A DNA stretch of 64,000 bases from Spisula solida (taxonomy: Eukaryota > Mollusca > Bivalvia > Venerida > Mactridae). The notes beneath the pieces are model-generated. The model saw only the letters and a program-made list of their open reading frames with translations, had not been told where the DNA came from and did no database searches. Every line of letters begins with the position of its first letter. Position 1 is the first letter of the stretch. A program made the translations under genes and the position numbers. Shown in pieces: positions 1 through 12,729 of this stretch. Where the stretch lies: positions 8,979,455-9,043,454 of the forward strand of contig OX365948.1 in NCBI GenBank assembly GCA_947247005.1, written 5' to 3'.

Positions 1-2250
1 CCTCCCATTCTGAAGGCACATCTCTCCCAACACTAGATCATAGGGGCTGATATGAACAATGTTTAATGTAAGCACTAGTCTATCATGTGCGAGTTTATTT
101 CAACTTTCAGCAAGCCAAAACAGTCCAGTAAGCTTTAATGGTCAATCCTTAATTAGTTTACAGACAGTACTATAACAAGTTTATTGTTGTTTTAAGTAAA
201 CTGTAGACATATTATATCTATAAGGCAGGAAACGCTAGACTATCATTATTTACGCTTTTGTTATACATACATAAAAATCTATTGTAGTAAACCAGTAAAT
301 AAATAAAATGTGGTATTTCAGCAGCTGATAGCTAATCTCTGGTGGATATCAAAGGACAATTTGTAATTTTGACAGGAAACGGGAGTTTAGCGTTTAAATA
401 ATAACGCCGAGCTGCAGGTAAATAATCATATATCCATGCGTAACAATCTGACAGTGAAAATACGACATGTCTCGTGACACTATTCATGGTGTGATAATAG
501 TGGTGACAGAAGGCCACGGTTCAAAATACTAGCGGGTGTGGAGTAGTATGACATACGTTGTTTATAAGTCGCTAAAATCTGCTTTCTCACCTAATTAATA
601 CAAGTCAGTGGTCAGAAAGTGTGTCCCGACCTAGAAGGAACGTCATTCATAAATTTTATGGTCAAGCTAAGTGTTTAAACAGCAGGATGGATCAAAATTA
701 AGTAAATATAAAATGTTACAACAAGAGGGGAAATGGCAATCCTCTGATAGATAAGTTTAACGTAAATATACACTATTGTGTCATTAAATCATCGAGACAG
801 AAGATGTTCATACCATCTCTGAGACCACCAATGTACCAATATGGTATCACATGTGATCGGGGTGACTTTGATATTTTTAATCAATCAGTTTTGTGGCAGA
901 ATAATTAATTTAATCATTGGTTAAAAAAATGTAACAAAATAACTAAATGTTTCACTTAAGCATCAATTATACTGTTCCGATAAAACTGATAAATTATCAC
1001 AAATAGCATGGCTCTTCGACATTTAAATTGTTCCTGAATTAATTATGCACATTTTATCAAAACTCCAAGCCCTGGGCTATCTGAACAGATTTGATAACAT
1101 GGCTGTCGTGTGTATGTTAGAATGAATATTAACTACGCCTGGCTTGCCCTGATGAATTGTACAAAATTACTGTCAGATAAAAAAACTACGGCAGATGGTC
1201 CGTAATCGCGAACACAACAAGCTGCTATTGACGTACAAGGGTAAAGATGGATAAAAATCATCTATTATATCAAGCTGAAATATCAGGACTCTTTTCAATA
1301 GTAATGTTAACATCACTTATTTCCAATTACAGGCAAATTAGATCTACAAGCAAATTTAGAGGTATAATATATTGACACAAACCTGTGCTTACCTTCTATT
1401 TATATGCCCACCTATGTCGACTATTTTTTGTTAAGCAGCCGACAGAAAAATCAACCAGTAATTGTGTGTTCCCATCAGTAAGTACCTGTAAGTAGTAATC
1501 AGTCTAAGATTGGCAATAAATTAGCAATTAAGACTACTTAATTTGGTTTAAAACGGAAAAATACACAATCAGCAACATATAAAGTTGCTATGCTGCAACT
1601 CACAAAAAAAATACAATTACAATAAATCTGACATAAAGATGTATTTTTAAGTTCTTTATTTAATTTTAAATTACCATATAAGTACCAGTATAATAGCAAA
1701 AAGTGATATATCCATTTATACTGCCATATAAAGATCAATTAGATGAATTTGTAATGGCCTTAACCCATTACCCCTTAGAAACATATTTTGACAAATCTAC
1801 TCCTATCTTAATGTACATACAGTTTGATACATTTCAAAGATTTCCATAAATGTTTGATACAGGATTCGTACGGGTGTCAATCAATGACTATTTATAGGAT
1901 GGTGTTTTATCGCAGCTTATTTTGTCTCTTAAGACAAGACCGAAAATAAATTTATGGTCTAATAAAGCAATGAATGCTTGAACAACAAGTTATTAAAAAT
2001 TGCAAGAAATACAGAAGTCCCTAACCGGTTTAAAGCCACAACCCTTTCCATGTTTCTGTAGCCATTTTGTCTGAATAAAAAAATAGTTTGATGTGCATAA
2101 TCTCCTTACTGGCACCTACCTACATTAAAAGTTTCATAACCCTAGCTGGAAATTGTAAGAGTTATGACAGAATCTAGATTTTGAAGTTTTTTTACTATTT
2201 CCATATCCATAGCGACCACAAATTGAGTTATGTCAGAACTCAAGATTTTT

Positions 2251-2281
<31 letters not shown>

Positions 2282-2301
2282 AGGCTGACGGACGGACGGA
2301 C
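2251..2301. repeat. GACA/GACG microsatellite
   Basis: A tetranucleotide run (gaca units passing into gacg units) sits at the edge of a dispersed repeat that includes phrases such as 'gagttatgtcagaactcaag'. GACG runs recur next to other repeats in this window (13880-13960, 30352-30400), so this is probably the variable tail of a mobile element rather than an isolated microsatellite. Confidence 0.75.
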
Positions 2302-3577
2302 GTTCTCACTGACTTGACATTATGGGGTTTTCTTTTGTTCATCCTTTTATTAGCAAGATTTTGCACCCGTAAGCAACGGAATGAATAGAATCCAAATATA
2401 GCCTATTGTTCCACACCCCACAACTACAAGTGGGTGAATATGGACAGACAGACGGAGGGCAAACCTATAGTCCCCTCTGGTTGAAAACCGGTGACTGGAA
2501 GTAAGTGACCATCATAACCAGCGCTAACCTAGTGCTAAGTATGCCATATAAACATTCCCCCCAGTACAGAATGGGGGGGGGGGGAATATTTCTGTTAGAA
2601 ATATTTTTGTATTTTTCTTTCACATTTCAAATCAAATAGCATATTATATAATATATTCAGACAACGTTACCAAACAGAAACCAGTATATCTTGATTTGCA
2701 TGAAAGTATTGAAATAAAAGTTGGTTTGTAATAATATAATGGTTGTGGAGTGTTAAATAGAACCACCCTCTAGATGATACTAATACAAACACTTGTCATT
2801 ACGCCTTTTCCTTTATTACATTTGAAACCAGAACACAACTCGTCTAAAAGTCTGATTTGAACAATATTTAAAACATTGCGTAAACCTTTTATCTTCTTTG
2901 ATGTAAGATTGTGCGTGCAGTTAAATGTATTTATTTACTATGTTTTTTGCTCCCTACAAAAGATAGAACAAATTATTAGATTGTCCTACCCTAGCTATGG
3001 GGCTTGTTATATAATCAAACATTAAATCAAGATCACTAAGTCTCCGTTTAAGATGACTTGACGAAACTTACTTATATTGTGTCATGCACTTCTTGAAAGA
3101 CGTCGAGAAAATGAACCAATTTCGTTTGCCGTATCATTTTGTTTTGATCTGATTTTCAGCATGACACCAACTATTGAAACATTTATCACTCAAGAATTGA
3201 ATAACGTTTTTTGTTAAGTAGACGATTTACACAATAGATATATTATAAAGCGTATATATTTGCCGATTCATTGTCTGGAGCCATGATATGACTTGATAAA
3301 CCACCTACGTATACATAATGTAACTACATTAAGTCCATTGGTGACAATTATAAAATAGAAAAAATATTGAATTATTTATTTGAATTATAGTATGAACATA
3401 TTGTATTTATATTGAAATGTTAACAGCCGTAATACAATTGGTACAACAAAACTACTGGTATTGTAAAACATTATACGCAAGGGATATGACCGTAAGTCAA
3501 AGACTTATACATGTCTACCCATTTGCTGAATATTCTAATATAACAATGTTGTGATTGTCAGGGTTTCATAGTTAGGG

Positions 3578-3665
3578 GCTGTAGGAAGGTCAAGTGGATT
3601 AACTCTCTCTCTCTTTGACTACAGAATGAGTGGTCCCTGGTTTGATTCTCTGCCAGGCACAACCG
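3578..3665 (+). repeat. tRNA-like SINE head
   Basis: The sequence has a pol III A-box-like part ('ggtcaagtggattaa') followed by a B-box-like part ('ggtttgattct'), spaced as in a tRNA-derived SINE promoter. The acceptor arms do not pair, so it is not a functional tRNA gene. A TC-rich run interrupts the anticodon region. The body downstream (to about 3760) is not clearly recognisable. Confidence 0.45.
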
Positions 3666-5096
3666 GTAGGTCTGAAATGCTGACCAACAAATTGAGCCAA
3701 CCAGAAACCTGTCAAACTCATTGTCAATGCTCCTAGCATTTGAGTTTCAATGACCATGTATATTTGTACAGACATTTTTAAATCCTACCTTGGGGTGGCA
3801 TATGAAGAAATAAGTAATTTCATATATTCAATTATAATTCATTATAAGATCTACCCACAGCAGGCATTGACTGTAACAATACAGAATGGAACAGAATCAA
3901 GCCATAGATAACAGGTACCCTGACCATACATCAATGTGATTAATGAGATACAATAATATACTTTAGATACAGAGCAAGTCTCTGATTTCATTTAATATAT
4001 AATTACGGAAATTTGAAATATACCTTCTATAAAATTTATCAATATAATTGCAATCATTATGAAACATTATTTGTAGTTGAACAAATAATGTGGTATAAAT
4101 ATATGTTTTAATAGAAATTTAATTTATTTGACAAAAATATAAACGCACACACAGACCACTCCTAGATCATCACAATTATCAAATTGTTAACATAATTCAC
4201 CACATGTGAATAACGTAAATAATACAATTGACAAAAAATGAAAAAAATCTTTGGTACAATATTCTACATTTTATAAATACATCAAACACGGGGATATATG
4301 ACTCCAATTAAAATGTATAATTAAATAAAGGCCGACATGCAATGCTTTTGCTTACAAAGTTAATTTAGAAATACCATAAGCAACAATGGCTGAATAAAGA
4401 AAATAAGAGCACATTTGTCCCCAGTTTCAAAAGGTAACACAAGGCAAGAAATTTCCATAAATGGAACAGTATTTCATTCAAAGCCTTCAGATCAAATATC
4501 ATGGAGGGGGTTTATTCAAACTAACAGCTTCGATCAACCTGAGTTTGCCAACAAAAATTGCTAAATGCTTTTGAAGTGATTTTTGTATAAACTGTGAATT
4601 TCGCCATCTGCTATTTTCAATAACAGCTTGTAATACTGTGTATAATGAATGTATTAGACAATCATAGTATTATCTCTATACATCAACTAACCGACTAAAC
4701 GTTTGTGACAAACATTTTTTGTCCATGTTTTTGTTGAGGCTCGTGTCCGAAATGTGTATATCGCAGTAGAAATAACCGCAGAGATGGCACAATAATAGAT
4801 GAATTTACACAGGTAACCGCAAATGTAACAGGTGTACAAATTTGTTACCCCCAAAAATATCAGATATATAAATTAAAGCAAACATGAAAACCACTTGCAA
4901 ACATAAACTATGACCAACTTAGTTCACCAGATAACAAAGACAGTAGTTGTTATAGGAATAGGAAATTAACTTTTGGTAGAGACAGAACTATATACAAATA
5001 AAACTAAAATTTGGTCCAAATATTTTTTAAAGTAACAGAAATTTATTGAAAATTGTTGAAGTGAAAGTTCAATGTTAGACAATGACTTCTGAAAAC

Positions 5097-5500
5097 ATCC
5101 AACAAGAGGGCAATGATGGCCCAATGTCACCTGAGAAACATTGCTTTGCTACATACCAAATGCAGCAAATGGGCCAAGACCGTTCCACATTGTTCAAATA
5201 AGTTCATCTGATAGATACTAGTAGTACTGTTTAAGCTTGGCCTAGATTTTTAGTTTTATAAAGAACAATGCCATAAATGTGGCCTCTAATGCGATTACAA
5301 GCTTTTTCAAATATTTGACCTAATGACCCAGTTTTTGACCCCAAATGACCCAGTTTCAAACTTTACCTAGATTTTAAAGAGACTAACATTCTGACCAAGT
5401 GTCATGAAGATTGGGCTGTAATTGTGTTCTCTAATGTGACCACAAGAAGTTGTCGACAGATGGACGGACGGACGACAGACCAAGAGCGATCATAACAGCC
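5097..5500 (+). mobile_element. Pearl-like tandem-core repeat, short copy
   Basis: It begins with a variant of the family's 5' end (aacaagagggc...ggccc), has a single degenerate core ('gaccaagtgtcatgaagattgggc'), a GACG microsatellite near 5460-5475 and 'agagcgatcataacagc', which matches the segment before the family's 3' hairpin. The 3' end itself is not clear. No coding potential. Confidence 0.6.
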
Positions 5501-6534
5501 AACAACTTCTCTACTTCAATGAGGAGTAAAAGAAAACATGCCAATATGAGAATGTCTTTCATGAACATATTCTACCCAGCTTGGGAGTCACACACATACC
5601 TCCTAGGAGACAGTCTAGAGTTTACCAAGTTCGTTTATGCAAATACCAACTACAATTTCATTGTTTACTTTCATTGTTTACGAAACATTTCACTTTTTTA
5701 TATTCAATAATTCAGTTCCTATGAGATAAGGTGTATCAATAATAATTCGAGAACACTTTAAATGGTAACACTATCTGCAGCTATATGCTTAGAAGTCAGT
5801 GTTTCATTTTCATCATCTATTCAATTCTGAATCCCCTTTATAATCACATAGTTAGGAGCCATTAGTTTCAAATGACACCAGCGTTCAATGAATCATAAGC
5901 CACTGTCAGTCAATGAAGGTCTGTACTCTATCAAAAGCAGGCAGCCTGTCAGTAACACTAATGAGAAATCTATTCTACAATGACAAATCAGAAATATTGA
6001 ATCATGTAAATTGACGAGGATTTGTTAAATCTTGTTGCTAGTCCAATTATCAGTTTTTGGCCACCACCTGCTCTATTGATTCCTACAAAATAACTGAGGG
6101 TGATAATAGCCCCTAAAACTGTGATGTTCTAAATCACTAAATTATTTTCAGTATAAATGTTTAATATGGTATGACATAGGCATGGGGTCAAACAAAATTC
6201 ATCCAAGACAAAAATCAATAATTACAATAATAAAATTAGAAGCAACAGCAATTACGGCCCAGTGACAATAGATCTTCCGAAGCATGTCTGGGGGGAGTTT
6301 ATGTTGTAAGTTATGTAAATGATTCGCTCAACACTTCCACGGAACCCTTAGAGTGATATCATGGCACTTGTAATTATTTAGTTTGTACAAATAATGTTTT
6401 GCTTTAAAGAAATACGAATGTAAAATACACCAAAGAGCGCCCAAAGGTGACTCACATCGATTATTCAAACTCTTAGACCTAGATTGCATCTAGACAAACA
6501 TTTATACCAACTTTTACAAAGATCCAGTTACAAC

Positions 6535-7000
6535 AGGTCGCTCACCTGTGGTAGTAGTGCATGCAAGTCCCTATGATGACCTAAGTAATCATTTAGATTT
6601 TCTGAATAAGATTAAAGAAAATTAAACATTTTATGGTTTGACCTTGTGACCTAGTTTTTGACCCCTGATGACCCAATATCAAACCTGACTAACTTTGTGG
6701 AGATGATCGTTGTGACCAAATTTCATAAAGATTAGGCCACAATTATGACCTCTTAATTAAGTGTCTACTTACATCTTTTTATGATTGAACCAAGCGACCA
6801 AGTTTCTGACCCGAAATGACCCAATATCGAAACTGACCTATATTCTATTGAAATTATCTTTGTGATGTTTCATACAGATTTAAGGCAAAAATTGTGACCT
6901 CTAGTGACTACAAATGTTTCTCTATTTTTTGACCTAGTGACCTTATTTTTGACCCCAGATGACCCAATAACAGACTAGGCCGAGATTGTTTATTCCAACT
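6535..7000 (+). mobile_element. Pearl-like repeat, fragment
   Basis: Starts with 'ggtcgctcacctgtggtagtagtgcatgca', as in the copy at 28540, then carries about three degenerate core units ('gaccttgtgacctagtttttgacccc'). It breaks off near 7000 without a microsatellite or 3' hairpin, so it is 3'-truncated. Confidence 0.6.
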
Positions 7001-7659
7001 ATTATTCAGTCAAGGAACTTCTACAAACCAATTTCTGTCCCCATAATGTATGTTTTAAAAAATCATTCATAATTAAAATTTGAACGTAATTATACGATTT
7101 TCATAAGTGCTTTGATAAAACAGTACCAGGGTGGCTACAACATCTGCAGGGCTTGGACAGACCTGCATTTGATCAAATTCTGATTACAAACAAGTATAAA
7201 TAACTGCATCTGTTCTGATTGAAAAAAAAACATATGTTGCAAAGAAATGATCCCACATCAGTAATGCAAAGCAACATACAACATGAAAAGAAAATATGGT
7301 AAATCCTGGCATACAGACAAAAGAAGCCATTGACAGTCAAATTCATTGACAACTTGATGTAAATTTAATGATCATTTATCAGACACTAAAATTTCAGCAT
7401 TATAGGTCAACATCATATCAGATAACTGTTATATCAACCACATGTTGTCATAAATGGATTAAAAAAACTCAAGTTCGAATTTCATTTCATTTTATTGACA
7501 GAAATGATATAATATGGCTGAATTGGTGACATTTTTATTATAGTAAAGAGAACTTACTGTATTACAATAGTGCTACCAAATGTAATACTCCACTGTCCTA
7601 GATAGGTAAGAGTCCATCTTGAAACCATTCTCATTTCTACCAGGAAAAGTATATAGGTA

Positions 7660-7980
7660 CCTCACCAGTCATAGTAGTGGAGGCCTCTATGGTAATCTGA
7701 ATAATCATAAATAATATCATTCAAACTAAAACTACATTTCATCTGGACAAATACTCAGACAAACTTTCATGAAGATCCCGTTAAAATACAGTTTATATTA
7801 TACACACAAGGTTTTGACCTAGTAACCTGATTTTTGACCCAAAGATGACCCAATTTCAAACCAGACCTTGATTTTTGCTGAGTTAAAATACACCTACGGG
7901 ATTAAGCCATTCAATAAGTCTCCATTATTTTTCAGGAATGGAGACTTTATTATCATCATGGTGACCAAGTTTCATAAAGA
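7660..7980 (+). mobile_element. Pearl-like repeat, 5' segment of a copy split by insertions
   Basis: This begins with a degenerate 'cctcaccagtcatagtagtgg' and core sequence that ends abruptly in the phrase 'gaccaagtttcataaaga'. The next part of the family consensus ('ggccaaaattgtgacctctag') resumes at about 15214, interrupts again at 15379, and continues from 19853. The three pieces are collinear and reconstruct one element. Confidence 0.65.
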
Positions 7981-9900
7981 GTACTAGTCCGGTCAATTAT
8001 GAAAAAGACCCGGCATTGGACTGTATAGTAAATATTTTTTGGTATTCTGTTAGGGAATATGTTGTTATTGAAGAATGTGAATGATGCCCAGCTGGCACCA
8101 TTGAGCATTTTGAAAAATTCAAGATGGCGTCCAAGATGGCCGCTAAAATTAGAAAAAAATGCCATGGGTGCATGGCATAAGTTACAAATTGCTATTTTTA
8201 CTCATCAGTTGTACTTAAGATGTTTTAATCATAATAATTAATATATATTTATCATTATTCATTGATTCAGTTAATATAAGATGGCATCCGGGACAGCTAA
8301 AATCAAAATGGCGGCTACGTTGGCCGCAATAATTGCCAAACTTGGTCAATTGTATCAAAAATCATCTATTTTAATCCTATTCGTTTATATCAGTACTGTA
8401 ATATGTAATTATTATTCAAAATTAAACTTTCTTTCATTTCGAAACTATTGACTCATTAGCTGATTCAAAATGGCACCCAAGATGGCGACCAAAACCAGTA
8501 AACATATACCGATGAAAGTTACAAATTGCTATTTGTGCTGAATGACAGTTCTTAAGATGTACAGTAAAGTTCCACCTAACGACCGGTCCGATAATGCGAC
8601 CGTCCCGCTATTACGACCGATTTTTAAAAGAACCAAATAATTTTGTTCTATATTCAATTGAATTAAGGTCCTTTAATGCGACCGGTCCGCTATTCCATAT
8701 TACGACCAATTTAACCAGTCCCATTGTGTCAATTCCCACTGTGTTTGGTCTCGCTAATACGACCAATTATGTGTCGTGTATAATTGTGTGTAAACAACTT
8801 TATTCCCACCTACGCGTATCTCTGGGGCGCTTGAAAATCATCTTGCACCTTGATCAAGGTCGCGGGGCGCTTGAGATCGAAGACGCCGTATTGAAACTTG
8901 TGTAGTCATTTATGACAGCCAATTAAATGTCAATTAGATTATACATGTATAAACAATCGATAATTGCTTGGGGCAGCATGCATGACTGGCAAACAAGCAG
9001 ATTAACCAATTTAAGACACTGATTAGCATCAATTAAATGTCACTAAAGTTGTGAAAACTTGTTGAATTTGCCGATGATAAAAATAAATTGTCTTCCATTA
9101 CGGTACGGTTTAAAGTCAGGTACGATACGGCGTCACGGAATTTCGTTACCAACGTAGATCGTTCAGAACTTTGTTAATAACGAAGAGCATTAATGTAGTT
9201 TATATTAATCAATAAATCTTCCTTAAATATAGTTTGGGTCAAATCATAACAAAGAAGTCACCATTTTATTCTCAAGAAAGATTCAAATCACGGTCTGTTA
9301 TTGTAACTTGCGTAGTATTCGGACAACTTCAAAATTCGGATAAATTGTGCTTCAGAGAATATAAGCATTATTGCTGCCTAATTATGCAGTTTTAATTAAT
9401 ATATATATATATTATATTGTATTAATTAAATGTGTATGCTGTACATTGTTTTTGTTTTTATTATATATGTATATTAGCTTCAAAGACAATGTTCACCAGT
9501 ATATAACAACCAGTGCTAGCTTCTTCAAGGTACATACACACAGACTCGCTATTAAGACCGACTCGCTATTAAGACCACTTTTTGTCAGAACGGTCGGTGG
9601 TCTTAATAGCGGAACTTTACTGTATTTGACGTATTTGTTTATATCATGTTTTATTGTTTGAGTCTATTTGCGATAACATCCATGAAGGCTGAAATCAAAA
9701 TGGCGGCTACAATGGCCGTCATAATTGACGAATTGGCATATTTTATTAAAACCCATGAAGTGTAATCAAAATTGCTAATTATAATATTATCAGTACTGCA
9801 ATATGTTACACAAATACTCTAATTGGAACTTAAATTAAAAGCAATTGACCCGATAACTGATTCCAAATGGCATCCAAGATGGCTTCCAAATGTGAACGAA
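7981..9900 (+). repeat. Left arm of the 7.2 kb inverted-repeat element
   Basis: The arm contains a terminal imperfect hairpin (about 7986-8030) and roughly 400-bp sub-repeats marked by 'gatggc..ccaagatggc' at about 8124, 8470 and 9868. It is interrupted by a TA-flanked DNA transposon at 8562-9622. Its counterpart is inverted at about 14430-15213. Confidence 0.6.
8562..9622. mobile_element. TA-flanked non-autonomous DNA transposon (pogo/Tigger-like ends)
   Basis: The element starts CAGTAAAGTTCC and ends GGAACTTTACTG, with TA on both sides (8560-8561 and 9623-9624). Beyond 12 perfect terminal bases, similarity continues loosely with 'gctatta..gacc' motifs repeated near both ends. TA target duplication and CAGT termini fit the Tc1/mariner-pogo group. 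No transposase is present in its 1,061 bp. It interrupts a sub-repeat of the surrounding arm, so it inserted later. Confidence 0.75.
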
Positions 9901-10329
9901 GTGGTTAACCATACAGTCATTGTCATTGGTCGGTTGTTATATTTATTAAAGTATTCATTCCAAATAAACTAATTTATATTGATCGATTTTACAAAAATCA
10001 ATGTACATGCTGTATAATACGGGACCCGTGCACTTGTTAGGTAGCATTAAAAGTTCAACCAATCAGGTGTATTATGTCCCCATCAAAACATGGGTTTTGT
10101 CCAAATTCCAGTGAGTCACGGTTGTGTAATAATTAATGCCCAGACGAATCCAGATAGTTAAAAGGCAATAACTCGTATTTGTACAAAACCCCGAAAAAAA
10201 GAGTTTATCACTTTCATTTGTGATATAAATGCCATCACAAGTAAAGAAATGATCATTGATAACGAAAGTCTAGGCGAAAAAAACGGTATATTCTATGCTG
10301 CCTTGTGATTCTCATGTGTTAAGTTATTG

Positions 10330-11660
10330 AATGAAAAAGATTCCAACACCCAAGAATCTACGAGGCCACATGGAGGTCATCAGATATGGTCGCTTTAAAC
10401 CAAATATTATGTAGCGATCTCCAGAGGATGGGGAATACCTCTGCATGACACAATAGTTTATTAACGGGCAAACATATGACCAGACCAGACAAGGACAGAC
10501 CTGGTAATAGTAATACATGTAATACTAATAATAACGACTTTATATCTATTGTGGATTACAAATTTGACAGTTTTAAAATTACTTGCTAGAGTAAGGAACG
10601 ACCATTCTTGGATTATCTTTAAGCTTGGCACAACATCAACACGCCAGATATAGAATGTAATAATAAAATTATTTCTAAAGATCATTCGGGATACAAGAAG
10701 AGGATGTACAAAACTTGGCTTACTGGCGAGATGATAAATATAAGATAGACTGTTGCAAACAAGGACCAGATATCTAAAATACCAAGTGTAATATAGAGAA
10801 CTATGGGAAGAAGGTAAAGAAAGCGCCTGAATGAACATGAGGGTTGTGGCAAATTGATTACTAAAAGAATAGGTTAAGGACGACATGATGACACTGATCA
10901 TAAAAGATCTTGTCAGAAGGAGAGAATATGAACTATACATTGATCCTACCAGAAGTGATGCTACTTAGCGACCCATTATTAGGCTGATTGCAAGAAAAGC
11001 CTCCGTAATTAACCAAGACCAAGCGTTGAAAGCTCATACCCCAACCTTAGCACACTTATAATAAGTTGTTGAGTGATATGTGGAAGACATAAGGATTCTT
11101 GCATAGTGAAAGGAATGCCGCTTGGTCAAGGTGGTTTCGGTAACTTCCAGGATTGGAGAGGAATACAACCTAGTTGTCACTTGTAAGGTTAATATGTATG
11201 TGACCGATAATAACATCACTAAATTGAGTCAGATATTTGAAATATGCTGAATGTATCGGCCTAGTGTCTCACACAGACTTTTAATATGTACTGTTGACTA
11301 GTATATCTTCAGATTGGATGTAGTGAACTGCAACATCTTCTGTACGTAGGTTGCTAGCATCTCCCACAGCTTTGTCTCGTGCTAAACAATGTACATTGTC
11401 TTGACAACAAAACCAAAGAAGACAAAACGGTTTGCGATGCAACATTATGCGCTAAGCTCTAATCATGCAAGATGCCTTGTGGAGCATCAAAACCTTGATA
11501 ATGAGACCTTCATCTTCTTGAGACGTGTTGGAACGGACAGGGGAGGATTTAAATTTGAAGATTGTGATAGGTAAAGCTTGCAATGCTTTTAATACATTTA
11601 AACCACAGTGGAACACCAGCAACAATTTGATCGAATCAGACATCAAGCTATTTATCTCAA
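10330..11660 (+). pseudogene. Decayed non-LTR retrotransposon (LINE) reverse transcriptase
   Basis: Conceptual translation of the + strand, across many stops and frameshifts, gives fragments that match the reverse transcriptase of non-LTR elements. Near 11127-11165 there is a 'GGFGNFQDWRGI'-like stretch corresponding to the common '..DCNNWRGI' motif. Near 11570-11640 'GKACNAFNTFKPQW' and 'SDIKLFIS' correspond to the thumb-side region (GKA..AF..L...W / KI.LF). The polymerase motifs between them are lost or too damaged. The 10330-11000 part is assigned only by continuity. Clade not determined. Confidence 0.5.
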
Positions 11661-12350
11661 GGCCAAGACAAAATAGCTGTATATTTTAAAGACCTGGTAC
11701 CTTACTGAGCAGATAGTGAAGACTCCACGTAGACAGATGATGGCTCTGCATGCATTCCTCAATCAAAATGTCCATGTAGAATGGGAAAATATACGATCAA
11801 GTCATAATTAAAAACTGTACGCCTTAACAGGGGATGAAGCAGAAGTCCACCGCCAACACCATACACAAACGAAAATGGCCTCAGTGTTGGCACAGGACGA
11901 AGCATGAACACACAACCCCAGCCATAAAACGACGAACATGGAAGTGATACGGCATCTACATTGTGAAAACAGTTTAACATCATTCACCTATAATTGGAAT
12001 TCAACCCAAAAGACCAGATAATCCTACCAGATATTACTTGAAGAATATTTCTTGTCGCAGCTTTCGTTTTGTGTGGCAAAAATTGCGACCCAGGTCCGAA
12101 AACGATTAAAAGCTGTTAACAATGCCTATTTCCAAACTACAGTAGAAGTGGATAAAATCAAGTGCAAATGTATATAAAGTGTTGTTTGTAAAATAAACAA
12201 ATGTATAAATAAAACATATATACTTATACTGTTGATTCAAAGTTATCTGTCACAACCGCGTAAACAAACATTCAACACGATCGATTATTACAGGTGTGTC
12301 AGGACTAAATACTTACATCATTAGTAAGTTTAAATGATGAAAACTGTAAT

Positions 12351-12450
12351 TGCCCTATAGCCGAGTGGTTAACAGCTATGGTTTTGTGAGTCTTATCTTG
12401 GAAATGTATACAATTTACTTTAAGTTCAAATCCCAACAATGCCTAGACTT
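12351..12450 (+). repeat. tRNA-like SINE head
   Basis: 'tagccgagtggttaa' resembles the A box of a Leu/Ser-type tRNA and 'agttcaaatccc' the B box. Acceptor pairing is absent and a long, tRNA-unlike middle segment lies between them. This fits the pol III promoter of a tRNA-derived SINE, not a functional tRNA gene. Confidence 0.5.
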
Positions 12451-12729
12451 TTTTAATTTTGCTTGAACTATGACTTGTATATTAATGCTTTTGCTCATAT
12501 CGAAGATTACATACATACAATGAATAAACTAGATCTGTTCGCATTTGTATTCCAGCACACCAAGATTGAGTTCATCCTACGAAGCTGGAAATTTCTGCAA
12601 TTTTTGCATTCAATGTACTAGTAAATATAAAACAAATAGCGTATCTATATCAGGTCAGCTACTTTTTTCGCAAAGAAAGGTATGATAAAATTAATTTGTC
12701 GATATAAAAACATCAAGAAAAAATATTAT

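Larger units (their letters stand above)
1..5096. other. Non-coding AT-rich stretch, no gene recognised
   Basis: I see no convincing exon or conserved protein here; the few open frames are short, of low complexity and without splice context. The stretch holds a GACA/GACG-type microsatellite near 2251-2301 inside a dispersed repeat (about 2100-2340), a G-run at about 2574-2584, a TC-run near 3605-3616 and a tRNA-like SINE head near 3578-3665. It may be an intron or intergenic sequence of a gene lying outside the window. Confidence 0.5.
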
